Of a stretch of 64,000 nt of DNA, positions 25,369-34,495 are shown piece by piece (position 1 is the stretch's first letter; the number at the start of each line of letters is the position of its first letter). Both the position numbers and the translations under genes were made by a program. The notes under the pieces are model-generated. The model did not search any database. It saw nothing but the letters and a program-made list of their open reading frames with translations, and was not told the origin of the DNA. The stretch is from an uncultured Vampirovibrio sp. (GTDB taxonomy: Bacteria; Cyanobacteriota; Vampirovibrionia; Gastranaerophilales; Gastranaerophilaceae), in NCBI GenBank assembly GCA_910577635.1, contig CAJTNR010000010.1, forward strand, positions 1 through 64,000, given 5' to 3'.

Positions 25369-26820
25369 CTAGTTTTTCCATAAATCTTTATTCAAAATTG
25401 CAAGAAAAGGAATAATTTCAAGTCTTCCAATAAGCATTAATAGAATAAGAATCCATTTGGTGCCGTTGTGGACAACATTAAAACTATCCATTGGTCCTAA
25501 TGCCCCGAATGCCGGACCAATGTTGCCTATTGCAGTTGCTGAAGCACTCAGCGCTATTGTTGTATTATTCTCAATCAAAACAATTAAAAAAGCCCCAAGG
25601 GCAAATATCACAAGATAAAAAACAATAAAAGCAATCATTTGAGATACAATATCGTTATTAACTGTATTTCCTTCAAGTTTTATAGGATAAACCCCGCTTG
25701 GATGAATGATTTTATTAAGTTCTCTTTTTAAATACTTTCCAATAAAAATCCATCTTATAATTTTAATTCCGCCTGAGGTTGAAGTTGCGCAGCCTCCGAT
25801 AAAATAGGCAAGGAATAGGATAACTTTACTTGTTGCATCCCAGTTTATGTAGTCGTCAATTGCAAAACCAGTTGAAGTTATTGTTGCAATAATTTGGAAA
25901 AAGGAAGTCAAAAAAGCTTTTTTAATTGGAAAGTGAGAGTTTATTAAAAGACTTAAACCCAAAAGAGTACTTATTGCTATAACTATTGTCAAGTAGACTC
26001 TAAATTCTTCGCTTTTAGTAATATGGGAAGGTTTTTTGTTTTTTAAACTCCGATAAATTAGAATATAGTTAATTCCTGCAATAAACATAAAAATAAGAAC
26101 ACAAATACTGATTTTTGCATTCTGAAAGTCATATATCCCATAAGGCATTGCTGAAAATCCGCCGGTTGCAATGGTTGATAGTGAAGTAAGAATTGAATCA
26201 TACCAGCTTAAGTTAAGGATTCTTAGAATTACCATTTCAATAAGGGTTAAAGCAAGATAAATCCCCCATAGCCAGCTTGCAGTGAATCTTATCCTTGGAG
26301 TTGCTTTGTCTTGCGTTGGAGCGGGGATTTCAGCGTAAAACATTTGTCTTCCCGCAACAGAAATTTTAGGCAGGACTGCAATAAACAAAACTACAATTCC
26401 CATGCCTCCAAACCATTGGGTAAGAGAACGAAAAAAGAAGAGGGTCCTGGGGTACAAGCTGAAATCTTCAATTACAGTGCCGCCTGTAGTTGTAACGCCT
26501 GAAACAGCTTCAAAAATTGCATTTGTGGGGGAAAAATTATAGAATAGATAAGGGATTGAACAAATAAGAGCAAAAAACACCCAGGCAAAAAATACAAGTG
26601 CTAAAGATTCAGATTTTTTAATATTATCAATTTCTTTTTGGGGAACTTTTTTAAAAGAAAAAATAAATCCAATAGTTATTGCAGCGATTCCTGTTGTTAT
26701 ATAGGGAGTAACTTGATTGTACTCTTTTAAAAATAATGCTGCAATTATAGGGATTATAAACATCAATCCAATGTATTTAGAAATTAAACCGAGAATATTA
26801 AAAATTAAATTGTATCTCAT
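25369..26820 (-). CDS. trkH: Trk-type potassium uptake transmembrane subunit
   Basis: 483 residues with ten or more hydrophobic helices. Selectivity-filter loops are visible, such as SGVTTTGGTV, STIATGGFS, TITSTGFAI and ATAIGNIGPAFG, the four pore loops of TrkH/KtrB, together with FRSLTQWFGGMGIVVL. It forms the K+ channel gated by TrkA. Its ATG overlaps the trkA stop (ATGA), so the two are translationally coupled. Confidence 0.95.
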   Translation of the reverse strand: MRYNLIFNILGLISKYIGLMFIIPIIAALFLKEYNQVTPYITTGIAAITIGFIFSFKKVPQKEIDNIKKSESLALVFFAWVFFALICSIPYLFYNFSPTNAIFEAVSGVTTTGGTVIEDFSLYPRTLFFFRSLTQWFGGMGIVVLFIAVLPKISVAGRQMFYAEIPAPTQDKATPRIRFTASWLWGIYLALTLIEMVILRILNLSWYDSILTSLSTIATGGFSAMPYGIYDFQNAKISICVLIFMFIAGINYILIYRSLKNKKPSHITKSEEFRVYLTIVIAISTLLGLSLLINSHFPIKKAFLTSFFQIIATITSTGFAIDDYINWDATSKVILFLAYFIGGCATSTSGGIKIIRWIFIGKYLKRELNKIIHPSGVYPIKLEGNTVNNDIVSQMIAFIVFYLVIFALGAFLIVLIENNTTIALSASATAIGNIGPAFGALGPMDSFNVVHNGTKWILILLMLIGRLEIIPFLAILNKDLWKN

Positions 26821-28157
26821 TGTTTAAAATATTCCTTAATTGCTTCAATGTCTTGGGTTTTAGTGAAAATAAGCAGTGAATCAAGTGCTTTTATTTGGGT
26901 TTGTCCTTTAGGAATAATCACTTTAGAGCCTCTTTTAACAATTGCAATAACGCCTTGTTTTGGAAGTTTAATTTCAAATAGTTGTTTAGCTATAAAGTTC
27001 TTATTAAGCTCAATTTCTAATATTTCCCCCTGACCTCTTTCAACAGTTGCAATAACACCTGCTCTTGAATCAATAATTCTGTTTTTAATTTCATCCACAC
27101 AAGCTTCTCTTTGAGAAATTGCAACATCAACTCCGACGCGCTCAAATAAACTTGCTGTAGCTCCTTGCGAAACCCTTGTTATAACTTTTTTTGCGCCTAA
27201 TTGTTTTGACAGTAAAGAACACAGAAGATTTTTTTCATCGTTGTTTGTAATTGCAACAACAACATCGGTTTTGCCGATTTCTTCTTCTTCTAAAAGTTCA
27301 AGATTGGTGCCTGAGCCGTTTAGGATAAGGGCTTTTTTAAATTTTTGAGACAATAATTCGCAGCGATTGTAGTTGTTCTCAATTATTTTTATCCTCATTT
27401 GAGTCCGCTCAAGCTCATTTGCTAGTTCAAACCCAACAGAACCCCCTCCAATTATAACAATTTTTTTAACTTTTCCTTTGGATTCAAAAAGCTCGCTTGC
27501 AGCAATGTCAAGTCCAATTGGTGTTCCCATTAGAAATACTTTATCGTTGAGCAAAAACTCGCTATTGCCGCTAGGGATAAAAAGTTCGTCTTTTCTAACA
27601 ATCCCGACAACTAAAACTTCTGAGTTGAAATAGCAATCCTTTAGTTTTTTATTGAGAAGTTCTGAATCCTCTTTAATTCGATACTCAAGAAGCCTTGCTC
27701 TTCCTTTGGCGAAGTTTTCAACATCTACAGCATCAGGAACTGTAATAATTTTAAAAATTTCCTGAACCAAAAGATTCGAAGGCCAGACAATTGAATCAAT
27801 ACACTGCGTATAGCTTGATTTGTACTCATCTTTAAGAGAATTCAAAGATTGCATTGATTCTTTTTTTGAAACAAAACAAATTGTCTGGCTGTCACTTACC
27901 TGTCGGACCATAAGACAAGCGATAATATTTGTTTCATCGTTATTTGAAAGCGCTATAAAAACATCTGCGTTAATAATATCAGCCTGTTTTAGAATTTCAA
28001 TATTCATTGCATCAGCGCAAATTGTTGCAACATCAAGACTTGAAAAAGAATCAAGATTTTTTTGCTCAGGATCAATAACAATGACATCGTGGTCTTCAAA
28101 AAACTCAGCAGCAATTGAAGAAGCCATCTCATTAGCACCATATATTACTATTTTCAT
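26817..28157 (-). CDS. trkA: Trk potassium uptake NAD-binding subunit
   Basis: 446 residues in two tandem RCK halves. The first begins MKIVIYGANEMASSIAAEF (a GxGxxG variant) with VIDPEQKNLD. The second begins IVIIGGGSVGFELANELE with IIENNYNRCELL. Each half ends with a TrkA-C domain (for example IVRKDELFIPSGNSEFLLND). It gates TrkH in response to nucleotides. It starts 9 nt after ffh and overlaps trkH. Confidence 0.95.
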   Translation of the reverse strand: MKIVIYGANEMASSIAAEFFEDHDVIVIDPEQKNLDSFSSLDVATICADAMNIEILKQADIINADVFIALSNNDETNIIACLMVRQVSDSQTICFVSKKESMQSLNSLKDEYKSSYTQCIDSIVWPSNLLVQEIFKIITVPDAVDVENFAKGRARLLEYRIKEDSELLNKKLKDCYFNSEVLVVGIVRKDELFIPSGNSEFLLNDKVFLMGTPIGLDIAASELFESKGKVKKIVIIGGGSVGFELANELERTQMRIKIIENNYNRCELLSQKFKKALILNGSGTNLELLEEEEIGKTDVVVAITNNDEKNLLCSLLSKQLGAKKVITRVSQGATASLFERVGVDVAISQREACVDEIKNRIIDSRAGVIATVERGQGEILEIELNKNFIAKQLFEIKLPKQGVIAIVKRGSKVIIPKGQTQIKALDSLLIFTKTQDIEAIKEYFKQ

Positions 28158-28166
28158 AATTAAAAC

Positions 28167-29513
28167 CTACCCGAAAGGTCCAAACGGAGTTTTATTTTTT
28201 TTGTTTTTCATTGTTTTTTTAAACCCGTTTAATCCTTTCATCATTTTTTTCATTGTTTCAAATTGGCTTATAAAAGTATTGAGCTCACTAATATCACAAC
28301 CTGATCCAAGGGCAATTCTTTTTTTTCTTGAAGCATTGAGAATTGAAGGGTTGTTTCTTTCTTCTTCTGTCATGGACTGGATAAAAACTTCAATTTTTTT
28401 AAACTGCTTTTCTCCTTCATGGTTGATTTTGTCAGTATCGTCTTTTGAAATTCCTAAAGGAAGCATTGAAAGAATTCCTCCAAAAGACCCAAGAGCCTTA
28501 ATTTGTTTTTGAATTTTTAGAAAATCGTTGAAGCTAAACTCGTTTTTTAGCATCTTTTTTTCCAGCTTTTTAGCTTCTTCGATGTCAATATTTTTTTGTG
28601 CGCGCTCAACTAATGATACAATATCACCCATTCCAAGGATTCGATTAGCCATTCTATCGGGGTGAAATTCTTCTAAGGGGGTAATATTTTCTCCTGTAGA
28701 GATTAGTTTTATTGGTTTTTTTGTTGATTCAACAATACTTAAAGCGCACCCGCCTTTTGTGTCTCCATCTAGTTTTGTAAGAATTACACCATTAATACCA
28801 AGCTGACAGTCAAAATTAAGGGCAATTTCAACAGCGCTTTGTCCAATCATAGAATCAACAACCAGAAGCTTTTCGTTAATATTGAAGCTATGGTCAATTA
28901 AAACTAATTCAGACATCATTTCAGTGTCTATTTCAAGTCTTCCTGCTGTATCAAATATTAAAACAGTGTTATTGTTTTGTTTTGCCCAATCAAGAGATTG
29001 CCGGGCAATTTTTACGACATCTTTTTCATTATCAATTGAAAAAAAGTCAAGTTTATTGTTTTTAGCCAAAGTTTCAAGCTGCAGGATTGCTGCGGGTCTA
29101 TAAACATCCAGTGCTACTAAAAGAGGGGATTTGCCTTCTTTTTTAAGTTTCAGGGCAAGTTTAGCTGCGCTTGTAGTTTTACCTGAGCCTTGAAGACCCA
29201 GCATCATAATAATTGAAGGATTAGAGTCAAGTTTTAGGGGTGAGTTTTCCCTGCCTAAAAGTGAAGTGAGCTCATCATTGACAATTTTTATTAAAGTTTG
29301 AGTCGGATTTGTTGATTTAACAACATCAACCCCTATAACTTTATCTTTAATAGATGAAATAAAAGATTTAACAACATTAAGAGAAACATCAGCTCCTAAT
29401 AGTGCTCTTCTTATTTCTCTTAGAGCTTCTTGGATATTATCGTCTGTTAAGGTAGAATTACCCCTTGTTTTATTGATTATTTCCTGTAGTTTTGAAGATA
29501 AATTATCGAACAT
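28167..29513 (-). CDS. ffh: Signal recognition particle protein Ffh (SRP54)
   Basis: 448 residues with N, G and M domains. G-domain motifs: MLGLQGSGKTTSAAKLA (P-loop), LLVALDVYRPAAILQL, LIFDTAGRLEID, LTKLDGDTKGG and the FHPDRMANRILGMGD hinge. The M domain (from about residue 325) includes IALGSGCDISELNTFISQFE for SRP-RNA binding and ends with a Lys/Asn-rich Met-containing tail. It delivers nascent membrane proteins to FtsY. TAGAAT ends 6 nt before the ATG with no ribosome-binding site, so a leaderless mRNA is predicted. It heads the ffh-trkA-trkH-fmt-nfo-like run. Confidence 0.97.
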   Translation of the reverse strand: MFDNLSSKLQEIINKTRGNSTLTDDNIQEALREIRRALLGADVSLNVVKSFISSIKDKVIGVDVVKSTNPTQTLIKIVNDELTSLLGRENSPLKLDSNPSIIMMLGLQGSGKTTSAAKLALKLKKEGKSPLLVALDVYRPAAILQLETLAKNNKLDFFSIDNEKDVVKIARQSLDWAKQNNNTVLIFDTAGRLEIDTEMMSELVLIDHSFNINEKLLVVDSMIGQSAVEIALNFDCQLGINGVILTKLDGDTKGGCALSIVESTKKPIKLISTGENITPLEEFHPDRMANRILGMGDIVSLVERAQKNIDIEEAKKLEKKMLKNEFSFNDFLKIQKQIKALGSFGGILSMLPLGISKDDTDKINHEGEKQFKKIEVFIQSMTEEERNNPSILNASRKKRIALGSGCDISELNTFISQFETMKKMMKGLNGFKKTMKNKKNKTPFGPFG

Positions 29514-29542
29514 ATTTTTATTCTACTACAAAAAAAATATAT

Positions 29543-29571
29543 TTGAATTCTAATGTTACAAATTCGATAAT
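29543..29571 (+). promoter_or_regulatory. umuD promoter, leaderless spacing
   Basis: TTGAAT (29543-29548), a 17-nt spacer and GATAAT (29566-29571) form a well-spaced promoter. Six nucleotides separate it from the ATG at 29578, so transcription should begin on the start codon. No recognisable LexA palindrome is visible. Confidence 0.55.
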
Positions 29572-29577
29572 ATTGTT

Positions 29578-29973
29578 ATGAAAAAGTTAAATAAAGGTGC
29601 ATTTTTAATTGAAAGTTCTCTTAAGTGCGGTTTTGCTTCAATCATGGATGACAAAATCGAAAAAAGAATTTCTTTAGATGAGATATTGAAAATTAATTCC
29701 CCTTCAACCTTTGTTTTTAGAGCTTCGGGCGATTCAATGGCTGATATAGGAATATTAGATAATGACTATGTTATAATTAAAAAAACACCGCAGGCAAGAA
29801 TCGGGGATATTGTTCTTGCAATTGTAGATAATGAATTTACCTTGAAGGTGTTAAAAAAAGATAAAAAAGGGTTTTTTCTTGAACCCCAAAACAAAAACTA
29901 TCCTTTAATAAGACCAATGGTATCTTTGGAAATTTTCGGGGTAGCTTTAGGTATAGCAAGGAAAATTATTTAG
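29578..29973 (+). CDS. umuD: UmuD-like self-cleaving subunit of translesion polymerase
   Basis: 131 residues of the S24 peptidase family. The cleavage site Cys17-Gly18 (SSLKCGFASIMDD) matches the CG bond of UmuD. The nucleophile Ser is in ASGDSMADIGI (Ser53) and the general base Lys90 in EFTLKVLKKD. RecA-stimulated autocleavage gives UmuD', which activates UmuC. It lacks a LexA DNA-binding domain and has the expected UmuD length (~139). It lies 6 nt upstream of umuC. Confidence 0.93.
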   Translation: MKKLNKGAFLIESSLKCGFASIMDDKIEKRISLDEILKINSPSTFVFRASGDSMADIGILDNDYVIIKKTPQARIGDIVLAIVDNEFTLKVLKKDKKGFFLEPQNKNYPLIRPMVSLEIFGVALGIARKII

Positions 29974-29979
29974 AAAAAA

Positions 29980-31152
29980 ATGAAAAGAGTTATAGCTTTA
30001 GTTGATTGTAATAATTTTTTTGTATCCTGTGAAAGATTAAGAAACCCTAAGCTCAAAAATGAGCCGGTTTGCGTTCTATCGAATAATGATGGATGCGTTG
30101 TTTCAAGATCCAATGAAGCAAAGCGTCTTGGAGTGCAAATGGGTGCTCCTTACTTTATGATTAAACATCAATTTAAAAAAGTTGCTTTTTTATCTGGGGA
30201 TTTGCCTTATTATTGCGAGATATCTAAAAGAATCATGGATAAACTCTATGATTTTACTCCTGATGTTGAAGTTTATTCAATAGATGAAGCTTTTTTGGAT
30301 TTAACGGGTTTAAGAAAAACCAATAAGTGTTCCTACCATGAATTAATTGAAAGAATGGTTGAGCAAATTCAGGCTGAAATCGGGATTCCTGTCAGCATCG
30401 GGATGTCTTATTCCAAGGTTTTGGCAAAACTTGCCAATGACAAAGCAAAGAATTTACAGAAAAACAACCTGGATAAAAGAACTTATGCAATTGGCTACAG
30501 GCAAATTGAAAAAGAACTCAAAGAAACTTTGATTAGTGAAGTTTGGGGTGTTGGAAAAAACACAACTGCTTTTTTAAAAAAACACTTAATTCAAACTGCT
30601 TTTGACTTTGTTTCACAAGAGGATATCTGGATTAAAAGAACAATTGGAAAAACAGGATTAGACCTAAAACAGGAATTATTAGGTAATATTGTAAACCCTG
30701 TAGATACAAGTTTAACTAAACCTAAGTCAGTTTCAAGGAGCGAGAGTTTTAAGGATTTTCAAACCGATAAAAACTATATTCAAGAATGCTTAAACTCTCA
30801 TATCCATAAGACCTGCAAAAAACTAAGAAAAGAAGAGCTATTAACAGGGTGTATTCTGGTTTTTTTAAGAACAAAGGATTTTGAAGTTCAAAGTTTAAAA
30901 ATTAATCTTATAACACCGACTAATACTGAGTTTGAGTTGGTAAATGAATCCAAACAGATTCTAGATAAACTTTTTGTTCAAGGGGTGGTGTATCGCTCTG
31001 TCGGTTTTTGTGCAATGAAGCTTACTTCTTCAAATAATCAGCAGATTTCACTTTTTAACTGCGAAAAAACCTTAAAAAAACAAGAATTATCAAAGTCCTG
31101 GGATAAACTGGAGGAAAAATTTGGCAAAGGAATAATTAAGTTAGGACACTAA
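29980..31152 (+). CDS. umuC: Translesion DNA polymerase V catalytic subunit UmuC
   Basis: 390 residues, a Y-family polymerase. It starts with FALVDC-type residues (VIALVDCNNFFVSCER), has VCVLSNNDGCVVSRSNEAK, the catalytic YSIDEAFLDLTG acidic pair, and IGMSYSKVLAKLANDKAK. The helix-hairpin-helix and little-finger regions follow (VWGVGKNTT). It is somewhat shorter than E. coli UmuC (422). Together with UmuD it forms an error-prone bypass polymerase. It overlaps the convergent thioesterase by 4 nt. Confidence 0.95.
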   Translation: MKRVIALVDCNNFFVSCERLRNPKLKNEPVCVLSNNDGCVVSRSNEAKRLGVQMGAPYFMIKHQFKKVAFLSGDLPYYCEISKRIMDKLYDFTPDVEVYSIDEAFLDLTGLRKTNKCSYHELIERMVEQIQAEIGIPVSIGMSYSKVLAKLANDKAKNLQKNNLDKRTYAIGYRQIEKELKETLISEVWGVGKNTTAFLKKHLIQTAFDFVSQEDIWIKRTIGKTGLDLKQELLGNIVNPVDTSLTKPKSVSRSESFKDFQTDKNYIQECLNSHIHKTCKKLRKEELLTGCILVFLRTKDFEVQSLKINLITPTNTEFELVNESKQILDKLFVQGVVYRSVGFCAMKLTSSNNQQISLFNCEKTLKKQELSKSWDKLEEKFGKGIIKLGH

Positions 31153-31544
31153 GAAAAAATCTTTTTAATTTCTAAAGGAAGTGTCTTATAGAGTTTTCCT
31201 TGGTTATTAATTGCAACAACCTTGACAATAGCTTCAACGCAGACTTTTTTTGTTATCGAATCAAGGATTGTTTGTTTAAAAGTAAGACAAAACCTTGAAC
31301 AATCAACAACCTCGGTTTCAACTTCTATAATATCATCAAGTTTTGCTGATTGTTTGTACTTGATATTAAGTTCGCAAACAGGAAGAACAATATCCATTTT
31401 TTCAAGTTCGCTTAATTTATACCCTCTATCTTCGCACAACAATACCCTTCCCATTTCAAGCCATCTTAAGTAGCTCCCATGCCATACAACGCCATAGGAG
31501 TCGGTATCTGAATAAAAAACTTTTTGTCGGAAAATGTTTTTCAT
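31149..31544 (-). CDS. YbgC-like acyl-CoA thioesterase
   Basis: 131 residues in a single hotdog fold. VFYSDTDSYGVVWHGSYLRW contains the catalytic Asp of the 4-hydroxybenzoyl-CoA thioesterase family, followed by the long helix LEMGRVLLCED. It hydrolyses an acyl-CoA or acyl-ACP thioester, substrate unknown. There is no Tol-Pal cluster nearby, unlike many ybgC genes. It shares a 45-nt divergent promoter region with queD, and its own TAGAAT lies 7 nt before the ATG. Confidence 0.88.
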   Translation of the reverse strand: MKNIFRQKVFYSDTDSYGVVWHGSYLRWLEMGRVLLCEDRGYKLSELEKMDIVLPVCELNIKYKQSAKLDDIIEVETEVVDCSRFCLTFKQTILDSITKKVCVEAIVKVVAINNQGKLYKTLPLEIKKIFS

Positions 31545-31549
31545 AAAAA

Positions 31550-31585
31550 TTATTCTACCATAAAAAAATTTTTATAGTAGAATAA
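31550..31585. promoter_or_regulatory. Palindromic divergent leaderless promoter (thioesterase/queD)
   Basis: TTATTCTAC (31550-31558) and GTAGAATAA (31577-31585) are inverted, and the dyad continues inward with one mismatch through ATAAAAA/TTTTTAT. Each arm carries a TAGAAT -10 for one gene, ending 6-7 nt before each ATG. The whole 45-nt intergenic region is one near-perfect palindrome. Confidence 0.6.
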
Positions 31586-31589
31586 GTTT

Positions 31590-31949
31590 ATGTATGAAGT
31601 AAAAGTTGAAACAAATTTTTCCTCAGCGCATCATTTGCTTAACTACAAAGGCAAATGCGAAAATCAGCATGGGCACAACTGGAAAGTTGAAGTTAGCGCA
31701 AGAGGAGAAAAACTGGATAAATCAAATATCCTAATAGATTTTAAGATACTAAAAAAGATTGTCAATGAAACAATGGAATACTTGGACCATAAAGATTTAA
31801 ACGAGCTTGAAGAATTTAAAGATGAAAGCCCTAGTTCTGAGTTCATTGCAAAATTTATCTACTATAAGATAAAAGAAAGAATACAAGAAGTTTCAAGGGT
31901 TGATGTTTTTGAAACCCCGACATCTAAAGCGAGTTACTTCGAGGAATAA
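31590..31949 (+). CDS. queD: 6-carboxytetrahydropterin synthase QueD
   Basis: 119 residues of the PTPS/QueD family. Zinc ligands His14 (FSSAHHL), His27 and His29 (ENQHGHNW) and the catalytic Cys23 (GKCENQ) are present, then DFKILKKIVNETMEYLDHKDLN with the catalytic Asp/His and PSSEFIAKFIYYKI with the Glu anchor. It makes 6-carboxy-tetrahydropterin from dihydroneopterin triphosphate in queuosine synthesis. No other queuosine genes are adjacent. uppP starts 2 nt downstream. A leaderless start is predicted. Confidence 0.93.
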   Translation: MYEVKVETNFSSAHHLLNYKGKCENQHGHNWKVEVSARGEKLDKSNILIDFKILKKIVNETMEYLDHKDLNELEEFKDESPSSEFIAKFIYYKIKERIQEVSRVDVFETPTSKASYFEE

Positions 31950-31951
31950 TA

Positions 31952-32788
31952 ATGCAGACAATACAAGCAGTAATTACAGGAGCTGTTCAAGGTTTGAGCG
32001 AATTTTTGCCGATTTCAAGCTCAGCTCATATTGTTTTTTCCAACAAACTCTACAGCCTTGTTACAAACTCTGGGGTTTTAGCTCATCAGGAAGAAATTTT
32101 TTTTGATATTCTTGTTCATCTTGCAACTTTAGCTGCTGTTGTTATTTACTTTTATAATGATTTAAAAACCATAATTAAAGGTTTTTTTATAGCACTCAGG
32201 GAAAAAAACTATAACAGTGAAAACTATCAGCTTATAACCTATATCCTGATAACTACAATTATTACAGGAATTATCGGATTGATTCTAAAAAAGCCTACAG
32301 AAAGTTTAATTGAGAGCCCTAAAATCATTTGCATTCTTCTTTTTATAACCGGGCTTGTTTTGTTCTTTAGTGAGAAAAAATACTCAGGAAACGAAAAAAT
32401 TTCTCTTAAAAAAGCAGTTTTAATAGGAATTTCTCAAGGGTTAGCAATATTTCCCGGTTTTTCAAGAAGCGGTTTAACCCTTGCCTGCTCTCTTTTTCAG
32501 GGGTTAGATAGAGTGAGTGCTGCAAGGTTTTCTTTTTTAGCAAGTATTCCTGTTATTCTGCTTGCAAGTCTTGTTTATCCTTTAATGGAGCTGGATTTTA
32601 CCCAGATTGCAAATTTTAACCTTAAAGCAATGTTTCTTGGGAGCTTAACTTCTTTTATTGTTGGATATCTATGTATTAAATATTTTATGCAGCTGATATC
32701 AAAAATTAGTCTTAAAGGGTTTTCCTACTACTGTTTTATTATTTCAATAGTTATGTTTCTACTATTTCAATTCTATTATCATATGTGA
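31952..32788 (+). CDS. uppP: Undecaprenyl-diphosphate phosphatase
   Basis: 278 residues of the BacA/UppP family with about eight membrane helices. GAVQGLSEFLPISSSAHIV carries the conserved Glu-rich/SSS motif and FPGFSRSGLTLA the second PGxSRSG motif that form the active site. It recycles C55-PP to the lipid carrier for peptidoglycan and polysaccharide synthesis and gives bacitracin resistance when overproduced. It is co-transcribed with queD. Its 3' end overlaps the convergent nucleotidase by 38 nt. Confidence 0.95.
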   Translation: MQTIQAVITGAVQGLSEFLPISSSAHIVFSNKLYSLVTNSGVLAHQEEIFFDILVHLATLAAVVIYFYNDLKTIIKGFFIALREKNYNSENYQLITYILITTIITGIIGLILKKPTESLIESPKIICILLFITGLVLFFSEKKYSGNEKISLKKAVLIGISQGLAIFPGFSRSGLTLACSLFQGLDRVSAARFSFLASIPVILLASLVYPLMELDFTQIANFNLKAMFLGSLTSFIVGYLCIKYFMQLISKISLKGFSYYCFIISIVMFLLFQFYYHM

Positions 32789-34445
32789 TAACTAAATTAT
32801 CTTTATTATCAAGTTTGGATAAATAATCGCAGGTTGTTTTGTCTTTGTCGAAGTCAAATTCTTCCTTATCGAATTTCACTGCAAGTTCTGGTGTTTCTCC
32901 ATCAATTTGCGCCATAAAAGTATCATAAGCAGCGCTATAAGTAATGTCATCATCCGGGTTATTTATATTAATCGGGGTTTTTTGCCCTTGTTTATCAACT
33001 ATATTAAACTCAAGTAAATTTCCTTTATCGTCAATTTTATATGTAAATCCGCTCCCCTGTATTAATCCCGGGTATCCTTCATAAGAGGTCATTGAAGCTT
33101 TGGCTGCGTTTTTAATCGCTTCAATCATTTGTTTTTGAGTAACTCTTGTTTTTATGAGATTATTTTTCATAGGGGCTGATTCTTGGATATCCCTTTGGGT
33201 TAGTTTTCCTGCTTTAGGAACTTTTCTAATATTAGCTGAGTTAATAAAAGAAACTTCGACCCCGAGTTCTTCTTTAATTGAATCAGCCATTAGGGCAGTC
33301 CAGGCGCTGGGTTCAATTCTTCTGTTTTTTGGCATTTTATCAATTTTAGCAATTGTTGCAACTAAAGGACTCTTGCCTAGTGTTTTTTCTTTAATTGCTT
33401 CAATTATAGGGCTTTTTTCCTGATTTGCACTTTTGTATAGGTTATTTTGAACTTTTGTAATGACACCTTTATTGTCAAATTCAACATTTAAAATGCCGTA
33501 GTATTTGCCGTTTTCACCGGCTTGGGTAATTATTACAGGCTCGCCTGATTTTGATTTAACTAAATTTTCATCCTTGACTGCACCTTCAACTACACTATGA
33601 GAATGACCTCCGATTACAATATCAACCCCATCTAAATTAGAAACAAGTTTTTTATCTGTTTCATATCCAGTGTGAGAAAGCAGAATAATTCTATTTATTC
33701 CTTGTTTTTTCAGCTTATCAATTTCATCCTGCAAGGCTTGTACTGTTTTATCAAAATCTAAAACATTAATGCCTTTACTTGCTTCTTTTTTTATACAAGA
33801 AGCAAAATCAATTGGCATTGCTCCAATAAAGCCATATTTTACACCATTTTTTTCTTTAACTATTGATTTTTTAACAAAACCATTCATTGGATTATCAGAA
33901 TCAAACTCAACATTACTTGCAACAAAACTTAAGTTTTTTTTGGATGTAATATCAAAAAAGCCTTTTGCTCCTGCATCAATTTCGTGGTTTCCAATTGCTG
34001 AAACATCCACTTCCATTAAGTTTTTCATTAAATCTTCAATAAAAGCGTTTTTTTCAACAATTGCTCCTGAAAAGTTGTCACCTGCTGATAATACAAAGTT
34101 TTGATTGTCTTTATTCTGGTTCTTGAAGTTTTTAGCTCCATAAACAACACCTGCCATTGAGTCTGAGTTTCCGTGTGTATCATTGTAGTAGTAGATGCTT
34201 AAGGAGTTTTTATTTTTAATTGAATCAATGTAGCTATATATATTATTTGTCGGATAATTGAAAAAATGACTGTTTTTTTCTCCTTCAAACTCTTTGGTAT
34301 CAGTAGTTTTAGAAAAAGAAGGAAAATAAGCATTAAATTTATTAAAACTAATATTAGCAATATTCATATCCTCAATAAAACAGCTGATAATAAAAAATTG
34401 CCATGGAAGATAAAAATAATTTATAAGGTTGATTTCAATAACCAT
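32751..34445 (-). CDS. 5'-nucleotidase/2',3'-cyclic phosphodiesterase family protein
   Basis: 564 residues. The metallophosphoesterase domain has LSIYYYNDTHGNSD (metal ligands), FVLSAGDNFSG, AIGNHEIDAG (GNHE), LLSHTGYETDKK and VIGGHSHSVVEG. The 5_nucleotid_C domain follows from about residue 370 (VSFINSANIRKVPKAGKLTQ). Such enzymes hydrolyse extracellular nucleotides. The first ~25 residues are hydrophobic but lack basic residues. A second Met at residue 27 opens NIANISFNKFNAY, similar to the SFK motif elsewhere. TAGAAT ending 5 nt before the first ATG supports a leaderless start at 34445. Targeting is therefore uncertain. Confidence 0.88.
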   Translation of the reverse strand: MVIEINLINYFYLPWQFFIISCFIEDMNIANISFNKFNAYFPSFSKTTDTKEFEGEKNSHFFNYPTNNIYSYIDSIKNKNSLSIYYYNDTHGNSDSMAGVVYGAKNFKNQNKDNQNFVLSAGDNFSGAIVEKNAFIEDLMKNLMEVDVSAIGNHEIDAGAKGFFDITSKKNLSFVASNVEFDSDNPMNGFVKKSIVKEKNGVKYGFIGAMPIDFASCIKKEASKGINVLDFDKTVQALQDEIDKLKKQGINRIILLSHTGYETDKKLVSNLDGVDIVIGGHSHSVVEGAVKDENLVKSKSGEPVIITQAGENGKYYGILNVEFDNKGVITKVQNNLYKSANQEKSPIIEAIKEKTLGKSPLVATIAKIDKMPKNRRIEPSAWTALMADSIKEELGVEVSFINSANIRKVPKAGKLTQRDIQESAPMKNNLIKTRVTQKQMIEAIKNAAKASMTSYEGYPGLIQGSGFTYKIDDKGNLLEFNIVDKQGQKTPININNPDDDITYSAAYDTFMAQIDGETPELAVKFDKEEFDFDKDKTTCDYLSKLDNKDNLVITYDNRIEIVET

Positions 34446-34495
34446 TAATTATTCTATACTTAGAACATTAAATTAATAAGGATTCAATTTTACAA

